NCBI RefSeq assembly: GCF_014645835.1
Contig: NZ_BMMM01000006.1
Coordinates: 1-64,000 of the forward strand
Length of the DNA: 64,000 nt
Direction of reading: 5' to 3'
Source of the DNA: Streptomyces albiflavescens
GTDB lineage: Bacteria > Actinomycetota > Actinomycetes > Streptomycetales > Streptomycetaceae
A model generated the notes under the pieces. That model made no database searches. It saw nothing but the letters and a program-made list of their open reading frames with translations, and was not told the origin of the DNA. Below are positions 59,053 to 64,000 of this stretch, piece after piece. Positions within the stretch are counted from its first letter, which is position 1, and the number at the start of each line of letters is the position of its first letter. The position numbers and the translations under genes were made by a program.

Positions 59053-59763
59053 CTAGCCGCCGGACGTCCCCGTACCCGTACCCGCACCCGGCGTCGCGGT
59101 GGGCGGCGTGGAAGTCGACCTCGAGGTCGGGGTGGCCGAGGGAGCCGTCCCCTCGACGTCGATCACGGAGCCCGGGCTCAGCTGCTCGTACAGCCACTTC
59201 GCGTCGCTCTGGCGCAGGCCGATCCAGCCGGTCGTGAGGTCGTAGTTGCCGGGGGCCTTCGCGTCGTACGTCAGGCCGGCGATGTAGTTCGTCCTCCCGT
59301 CGGAGGCACTGAATTCGATCACCCAGGGGACTTTGAGGTTGTAGCCGTCCTTGAGTCCGGCCACGCCGGCCGGCACCAGCTTGACGGACTCCTTCGCGGT
59401 GACCGTCATCCGGCCCGTCCCCGTGGGCGTCCACGCGGTGCCGGAGGAAAGTGGCAGTTCGCGGCCCGCCACCGAGATCACCCGCCGGGACAGGTCGACC
59501 GTGGCGTCCGGCACCGCCGGGAGACTGGGCGTGCCGGTGGGGCTCGCGGCCGGGGCCGGGCGCTGTTCCGTGCCGCCGCCGAGGTTCAGGACGAGCGCGA
59601 GGGCCAGCCCCGCCGCGGCGGACACGCCGGCCACGGCCAGCGTCGTACGGCGGCGGCGTCGGCGGCGTACCGCCCGTCCGCGGATCTCCGCACCGGACAG
59701 CGCCGGGAGCGTTTCGCCGGCCGCGGCCAACTCCCGCAGTTCCGAGGTGAGTTCATCGGACAC
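59053..59763 (-). CDS. ECF-linked membrane protein with catalytically dead YkuD-like domain
   Basis: 236 aa. Short cytoplasmic part (about 38 residues, MSDELTSELRELAAAGETLP), a basic patch, one transmembrane helix (about 41-62), then an extracytoplasmic domain ending TTGWIGLRQSDAKWLYEQL SPGSVIDV. This aligns with the L,D-transpeptidase catalytic end (THGCIGL in the divergent neighbour), but the His is Thr178 and the Cys is Trp180, and the whole protein lacks Cys. GTG 59763 overlaps the sigma gene by 11 bases with GGAGG in it. Likely the sigma factor's membrane regulator, sensing something an L,D-transpeptidase would bind. Confidence 0.8.
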   Translation of the reverse strand: MSDELTSELRELAAAGETLPALSGAEIRGRAVRRRRRRRTTLAVAGVSAAAGLALALVLNLGGGTEQRPAPAASPTGTPSLPAVPDATVDLSRRVISVAGRELPLSSGTAWTPTGTGRMTVTAKESVKLVPAGVAGLKDGYNLKVPWVIEFSASDGRTNYIAGLTYDAKAPGNYDLTTGWIGLRQSDAKWLYEQLSPGSVIDVEGTAPSATPTSRSTSTPPTATPGAGTGTGTSGG

Positions 59764-60283
59764 GGTCGTCCTCCCTCTCCCCCTTGCCGGCCGGATCCGC
59801 CGATTCCGCCGAGTCCGCGGACAGCACCCGTGCCAGCGCCGCCCGGCCGCGGGACAGGCGGGCCTTGACCGTGCCCACGGGGGCACCGGTTTCGGAGGCT
59901 ACCTGCTCGACACTCAGGTCGCACAGATGGTGCAGGACCAGCGCCATCCGCTGCGGCTCGGGCAGCGTGCGCAGCGCGGCGACCAGGGCGGTGCGCTCGG
60001 GGTCGGGGCCCGGGGTGTGCTCGGGCGGCGGAGTGCGCCGTACGAGCTCCAGCCAGCGGCGTGCACGGCGCCAGCGGCTCACCGCGAGCCGCATCGCCAC
60101 GGTCCGTATCCACGCCTCGGGCGCCCCGTCGGCGAGGAACTCCCGCCGCCGGTCCCAGGCGCGTACGAACGCCTCCTGGACGACGTCCTGCGCCTCGCTG
60201 TGATCCCCGGTGAAGGCGTAGAGCTGGCCGGTCAGCCGGGGGAACGCGGCGGCGTAGAACGCGTCGAACTCTTCCTCGGTCAT
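59753..60283 (-). CDS. SigE-family ECF sigma factor
   Basis: 176 aa. Region 2 (FDAFYAAAFPRLTGQLYAFT, EAQDVVQEAFVRAWDRR) and region 4 (LVAALRTLPEPQRMALVLHH, VEQVASETGAPVGTVKARLS). Start ATG 60283. Its 3' end overlaps the start of the membrane partner. Divergent from the L,D-transpeptidase lipoprotein gene, a plausible regulon member. Confidence 0.88.
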   Translation of the reverse strand: MTEEEFDAFYAAAFPRLTGQLYAFTGDHSEAQDVVQEAFVRAWDRRREFLADGAPEAWIRTVAMRLAVSRWRRARRWLELVRRTPPPEHTPGPDPERTALVAALRTLPEPQRMALVLHHLCDLSVEQVASETGAPVGTVKARLSRGRAALARVLSADSAESADPAGKGEREDDRVR

Positions 60284-60394
60284 GCCCCCCGCCGGAGTTT
60301 CCGGAATTTCCGCGGCCCGATGCAACCCGGCCGTCCCTGCCGTGCGTACAGGTCCCGTACGTCGCACATCGAAACACACCTCAGGGGGAGCGCG

Positions 60395-61372
60395 ATGACC
60401 ACGGGCACGGGGAGTACGGGGAGTTGGGGGGCCGGAGGAGCCGGCCGGCGTCGGCTCGGGCGGGCCTGGGGCGCGGCGGCGGTGTGTGCGCTCGCGCTGG
60501 CGGGCTGCTCCGCGCGGGCCGTGGCGGACGGGAGCGGGGGTACGGGCGCCGGGGTGGACGCCGGCGCGAAGCCGGCCGTCACCACCACGGTCAATCCGAC
60601 GCCGAAGCCCACGTCCACACCGCTCAAGTCCCTGGCGGGCGCCCGCGTCAACATCGCCGACGGGCAGACCGTGGGCGTCGGCATGCCCATATCCGTGACG
60701 TTCGACCACGTGATACCCGCCGCCGAACGGGCGGACGTGGAGCGGCAGTTGAAGGTCAGCGCGGATGTCGAGGGCTCCTGGAGCTGGATCAAGGATCGCA
60801 ATCTGCTGGACGGGCAGCGCGTCGACTTCCGGCCGCGCACGTACTGGAAGCCCGGCACGGCGGTCACCGTCCGGGCCGGTGCCGGGATCACTCGGCATTT
60901 CACGGTGGGCCGCTCCCTCGTCGCCACGGTCGATGTCCGCACACACTCCATGACGGTTGAGAAGGCCGGTTCGACGCGAAGGGTTCCCATCACGGCGGGC
61001 GCCCCGGGCATGGACACCTGGAACGGCACCATGGTCGTCTCCGACAAGGCGACCAAGGTCTTCATGAACTCGCAGACCGTCGGCTACGGCGACGCGTACG
61101 CGGATTACTACTACTACGCCGTGCACCTCACCACCTCGGGCACCTATCTCCACCAGAACCCGAAGGCCAACACCTACGCCGGCCACCAGAACGTCACTCA
61201 CGGGTGCATCGGGCTCGCCACCGACGGCACGGCGAAGAGCTTCTACGACGAGGTCATCCCCGGCGACGTCGTCACGGTCGTCGGCTCCAAGGACACGGTG
61301 GCCGTGGGCAATGGATACGGCGACTGGAACCTGAGCTGGGAGCAGTGGCGGGCGGGAAGTGCCCTCGCGTGA
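60395..61372 (+). CDS. L,D-transpeptidase lipoprotein
   Basis: 325 aa. Lipobox LALAGCSA, a Thr/Pro linker, a bacterial Ig-like domain (about 85-180: GVGMPISVTFDHVIPAAERA ...) and a YkuD domain with FMNSQTVGYG and the catalytic VTHGCIGL (His269, Cys271). The architecture matches mycobacterial LdtMt2-type enzymes, which form 3-3 peptidoglycan crosslinks. GGGGGAG is 6 bases before ATG 60395. Divergent from the ECF module whose membrane partner has the inactivated version of this domain. Confidence 0.92.
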   Translation: MTTGTGSTGSWGAGGAGRRRLGRAWGAAAVCALALAGCSARAVADGSGGTGAGVDAGAKPAVTTTVNPTPKPTSTPLKSLAGARVNIADGQTVGVGMPISVTFDHVIPAAERADVERQLKVSADVEGSWSWIKDRNLLDGQRVDFRPRTYWKPGTAVTVRAGAGITRHFTVGRSLVATVDVRTHSMTVEKAGSTRRVPITAGAPGMDTWNGTMVVSDKATKVFMNSQTVGYGDAYADYYYYAVHLTTSGTYLHQNPKANTYAGHQNVTHGCIGLATDGTAKSFYDEVIPGDVVTVVGSKDTVAVGNGYGDWNLSWEQWRAGSALA

Positions 61373-61502
61373 AGCCCGCGCGAGATATTTCGGCCCCGGT
61401 GTCATCCGGGGTGCGGGTGACCGGAGTTTGGAGGAGTGGAGAGGCGCCCTCCAGTCCGATTCGTACATCGCACATCGCTGCATCGCGAGGAGTTGTCCGT
61501 TC

Positions 61503-62099
61503 ATGACACGGATACAGAAGTACGTGGCCGCCACCGCGGTCGCCGTCGCACTGGTCGGGGCGCCTGCGGTGTCGTACGCCGCCTCACAGGGGAAGGCGGC
61601 GTCCGGCACGCATCAGCGGGTCACCGAAGCGAAGGCCGCGGTCGCCCGAGCCGCTGCCAAGAAGACCCCTACAGCTCGGATCGTCGCCCCCGGCGAACAC
61701 GTGAAGGTCCCCGGCGGCGCGGAGATCTGGCTCACCGAGGAGGGCAAGCACTGGACGACGCCCGAGAATCCCGAGCCGCAGTTCCGCAGTGTCGTCGACG
61801 GGAACATCGACCTCACTCGGCCCGCTGTGTCGCTGCAGACGGAGGGCGTGAACGGCCACTACTTCCTCTCCGGCCTCTACTACGGCGGCAAGGGCACCGC
61901 GTCCCGCGTCACCGTCGAGACCAAGGCCGGGACCGTGCACGGCAAGCTGCTGGAGCTGGCGGGCAAGCCCGGCTGGGGCGTCTGGTACGCCACCGCCGAG
62001 GTGCCGACGACCGATGACAAGGGCGGCCTCGACTACGTCGAGAACGTCACCGTCCGCACCACCACGGGCAAGGTCTACGCCCAGCTGAAGCTGAACTGA
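61503..62099 (+). CDS. Secreted protein with IWLTE domain
   Basis: 198 aa. Sec signal peptide (TAVAVALVGAPAVSYAASQ) and an Ala/Lys-rich stretch. The C-terminal domain (about 60-198) has VPGGAEIWLTEEGKHW, QFRSVVDGNIDLTRPAVSLQ, YFLSGLYYGGKGTASRVTVE and LAGKPGWGVWYATAEVP. The same domain forms the extracytoplasmic half of the ECF partner at 62779-63516 (about half of positions identical over 105 aligned residues by eye). No Cys and no known catalytic motif. Same direction as, and about 90 bases before, the sigma gene. Confidence 0.8.
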   Translation: MTRIQKYVAATAVAVALVGAPAVSYAASQGKAASGTHQRVTEAKAAVARAAAKKTPTARIVAPGEHVKVPGGAEIWLTEEGKHWTTPENPEPQFRSVVDGNIDLTRPAVSLQTEGVNGHYFLSGLYYGGKGTASRVTVETKAGTVHGKLLELAGKPGWGVWYATAEVPTTDDKGGLDYVENVTVRTTTGKVYAQLKLN

Positions 62100-62188
62100 G
62101 CGTGCGGGCGGGGGAGTCGGGTGGTTCAGGTCCCGAGTCCCCCGCACCGCCCCACCCCCCACGCACCCGACCCGAGGGACCGCCGGCC

Positions 62189-62782
62189 GTGCCGCACAAC
62201 CCCACCGACGCCTCCCACATCGCCGCAGACACGCGCGAAGTTCCCGCTGACGCCTCCCACGCCCCCGCCGAGAGCGGCGACTTCGCGGCGTACGCCACCG
62301 CGGCCTGGCCGCGCCTCGTCCGCACCGCGCACATGCTCACCGGCGACTTCCACGAGGCCGAGGATCTCGTCCAGACCACCCTGGCCAAGGTCTACGCACG
62401 CTGGCGGCGCATCCCGCGCGACGACATCGACTTCTACGTACGCCGCTCGCTGGTCAACAACAACCTCAGCCGGGTGCGCAAGAGACGGGTCGCACATCTG
62501 CTGATGCCGTTCCTGCCGGAGCGGGTGCACCAGCGCGAGCCCGGGCACGCGGAGGCCGTCGAGCAGCGTGCGGCCCTCGGCCAGGCGCTGGCCTCGCTGT
62601 CGGCGCGGCAGCGTGCCGTGATGGTGCTGCGCTACTGGGAGGACCTGGGCGAGCCCGAGATAGCCCAGCTGCTCGGCTGCTCGGTCGGCACGGTCAAGAC
62701 CCATGCCCGGCGCGGCCTGGAGGCCCTGCGCGCCCACCCCTTGTTCGACGGCCGACACCCCGTTTCCGGAGCCCGCCCATGA
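62189..62782 (+). CDS. SigE-family ECF sigma factor
   Basis: 197 aa. Acidic/Ala N-terminus, region 2 (FAAYATAAWPRLVRTAHMLT, HEAEDLVQTTLAKVYARWRR) and region 4 (LASLSARQRAVMVLRYWEDL, EIAQLLGCSVGTVKTHARRG). Start GTG 62189 with GAGGG; GTG 62102 is an alternative without a ribosome site. Stop overlaps the membrane partner ATG (ATGA). Confidence 0.88.
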   Translation: MPHNPTDASHIAADTREVPADASHAPAESGDFAAYATAAWPRLVRTAHMLTGDFHEAEDLVQTTLAKVYARWRRIPRDDIDFYVRRSLVNNNLSRVRKRRVAHLLMPFLPERVHQREPGHAEAVEQRAALGQALASLSARQRAVMVLRYWEDLGEPEIAQLLGCSVGTVKTHARRGLEALRAHPLFDGRHPVSGARP

Positions 62783-63516
62783 ACCACCCGTTCCGTTCCC
62801 CCCGTCCCCCGGCCGAGGCCGAGCGGCTGCGCGAGGTGTTCGCCGAAGCCGCGTACGACGTCACGCCCTCCGCGGTGCCCCTGACCGCCATCGAGCGTGA
62901 GGGCCGCCGGCGCAGGCGGCGCCGCAGGTCCGCCGTACTGGGGGCGGCCTGCGGGGCGCTGCTGGTGCCGCTGGCCGTGGTGGTGCTGCGCGACGGCGCG
63001 GCCGGTGGGCCCGGCGAGCGGGTGAAGACACCCGCCGCGAGCGCCGGCACCACGAGCCCCTCGCCCTCGGCGCCCACGGGCAAGGTCCGGGTCGTAACGC
63101 CCGGCGAGCGGGTGCAGGTCGCGCCCGGCATCAAGATCTGGCTGACCGAGGACGGCAAGCACTGGCTGGAGCCGGGGGTGCCCGACGCCCAGTTCCGCAG
63201 CGTCTCCGACGGCAACCTCGACATGAGCAAACCCGGCGTCAGCCTCCAGGAGTCGGGGCAGGACGGCAGCTACTTCCTCTCCGGCATCTTCCATGGCAAG
63301 GGCGAACCAGCACGTGTGGAGGTCGTGACCACCGCGGGCGACCGCAACGGCACCGCGCTCACGCTCGCGGGCAAGCCCGGCTGGGGCGTCTGGTACCTGC
63401 GGACGAAGGTGCCGGACTCCGCGACGTCCGCGAGCGGCATGACGACCGTCACGAAGAGAGTCACCGTGTACGACGCGGCGGGCGGGGTGATCGCGAGCCA
63501 GGAGTTCGCGCCGTGA
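62779..63516 (+). CDS. ECF-linked membrane protein with extracytoplasmic IWLTE domain
   Basis: 245 aa. Cytoplasmic segment (1-50, with RLREVFAEAAYDVTP and a string of Arg), a transmembrane helix (51-70), a Ser/Pro linker and the IWLTE domain (103-245: KIWLTEDGKHW, QFRSVSDGNLDMSKPGVSLQ, YFLSGIFHGKGEPARVEVV, LAGKPGWGVWYLRTKVP). Translationally coupled to the sigma factor, so probably its membrane regulator. The paralogous secreted protein encoded upstream carries only the sensor domain. A PBP gene overlaps its stop (GTGA at 63513). Confidence 0.8.
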   Translation: MNHPFRSPRPPAEAERLREVFAEAAYDVTPSAVPLTAIEREGRRRRRRRRSAVLGAACGALLVPLAVVVLRDGAAGGPGERVKTPAASAGTTSPSPSAPTGKVRVVTPGERVQVAPGIKIWLTEDGKHWLEPGVPDAQFRSVSDGNLDMSKPGVSLQESGQDGSYFLSGIFHGKGEPARVEVVTTAGDRNGTALTLAGKPGWGVWYLRTKVPDSATSASGMTTVTKRVTVYDAAGGVIASQEFAP

Positions 63517-64000
63517 GGGCCTGGAGGAGCGCGGGCACACGAGGCGACACCCGCCCGCCCCTGCGGCGACGCGCCCGGGCCCGCCTCGGCCGCTACCTCC
63601 GCGCCCGCCGTGTCCGGGCCCGCCGCACCCGTGGCCGCCGCCTGCGCCGCGTGCTGATCGCCCTGCTCGTCGTGCTGCTCTCCCTCGTCGGCGCGGCCGT
63701 GGTGGCGTACAAGCTGACGGTGATCCCCGAGCCGCACCCGGAGACGGCGATGCAGAGCACGGTCTTCGTGGACACCCACGGGGACTATCTGGGGCGGCGC
63801 GGCCCGGTCGACCGTCAGGAGATCCCGCTCTCGCAGGTGCCGCGGCATGTGCAGGAGGCGGTGATCGCCGCGGAGAACCGCTCCTTCCGTACGGACACGG
63901 GGATCTCGCCGAGCGCGATCGCCCGAGCGGCGTGGTCGACGGTGAGCGGCGGCGGCCGGCAGGGCGGTTCCACGATCACTCAGCAGTACGTGAAGAACGC
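63513..64000 (+). CDS. Class A penicillin-binding protein (GT51), 5' part
   Basis: First 162 codons; runs off the window. Very basic cytoplasmic N-terminus, one transmembrane helix (VLIALLVVLLSLVGAAVVAY), then the glycosyltransferase 51 start: FVDTHGDYLGRRGPVDRQEI, VIAAENRSFRTDTGISPSAI (catalytic Glu in AAENRSF) and QGGSTITQQYVKN. It polymerises peptidoglycan. GTG 63513 overlaps the stop of the ECF partner gene, so it is the third gene of that operon. Confidence 0.9.
   Translation, partial: MRAWRSAGTRGDTRPPLRRRARARLGRYLRARRVRARRTRGRRLRRVLIALLVVLLSLVGAAVVAYKLTVIPEPHPETAMQSTVFVDTHGDYLGRRGPVDRQEIPLSQVPRHVQEAVIAAENRSFRTDTGISPSAIARAAWSTVSGGGRQGGSTITQQYVKN

Overview
The window is a piece of a Streptomyces (or very close actinomycete) chromosome. 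The evidence is very high GC with GC-rich third codon positions, many GTG starts, ATGA/GTGA gene overlaps, and families typical of the genus: SCO2400-like zinc-ribbon protein, SigE-family ECF factors, DUF1152, MASE1/SpoIIE phosphatase, and short TAGnGT -10 boxes placed for leaderless transcription. A perfect ParB-type parS palindrome at 7017-7038 suggests the origin-proximal half of the core chromosome. There are no rRNA genes, CRISPR arrays, phage or complete IS elements; one tRNA-Gly(CCC) gene lies at 8800-8873.

Layout. 0.1-9 kb: Yip1-like membrane protein, PPK2 polyphosphate kinase plus P-type ATPase, a PMT-type glycosyltransferase, parS, a phosphoribosyltransferase/dcd pair and tRNA-Gly. 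9-20 kb: secreted proteins, a GT2/TPR glycosyltransferase, a SulP transporter beside an internally deleted carbonic anhydrase, a PD40/cell-wall-binding protein, a MASE1/PP2C signalling pair and a DUF952 protein. 20-27.5 kb: four regulator-target units (TetR/cupin-hydrolase, SCO2400-like, GntR/DUF1152, PadR/membrane protein), three with clear palindromic operator candidates. 27.6-40.6 kb: a cell-envelope glycan region with a GT-C and a GT2-GtrA glycosyltransferase, ECF sigma plus membrane partner, an epimerase, a two-component system, a four-gene operon (GT2, DUF2064, methyltransferase) facing a sulfite-oxidase-like molybdoenzyme and its membrane partner, and another GT-C protein.

41-54.5 kb: a quinone oxidoreductase ending in a roughly 185-bp palindromic MITE-like element, an L,D-transpeptidase, an isoquinoline-oxidoreductase-type molybdenum hydroxylase, a Ser/Thr kinase, a TOBE/HTH regulator, a LysR regulator, a small sulfite-oxidase-fold protein and modABC. 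Three gene remnants lie among these: a formate dehydrogenase N-terminus, a PucR-type HTH C-terminus and a xanthine-dehydrogenase-type C-terminus. The region therefore looks like a molybdenum island that has lost part of its content.

54.5-64 kb: FkbM methyltransferase, DUF985 cupin, RsbW-like ATPase, cold-shock protein, MerR regulator, lipoprotein, then a cell-wall stress block. That block has two ECF sigma modules, an L,D-transpeptidase, a secreted protein and the start of a class A penicillin-binding protein. In both modules the membrane partner of the sigma factor carries an extracytoplasmic domain that resembles the neighbouring secreted protein. One is an L,D-transpeptidase fold whose catalytic His and Cys are replaced; the other is a paralogue of the adjacent exported protein. 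This mirrored arrangement is the most intriguing feature of the window.
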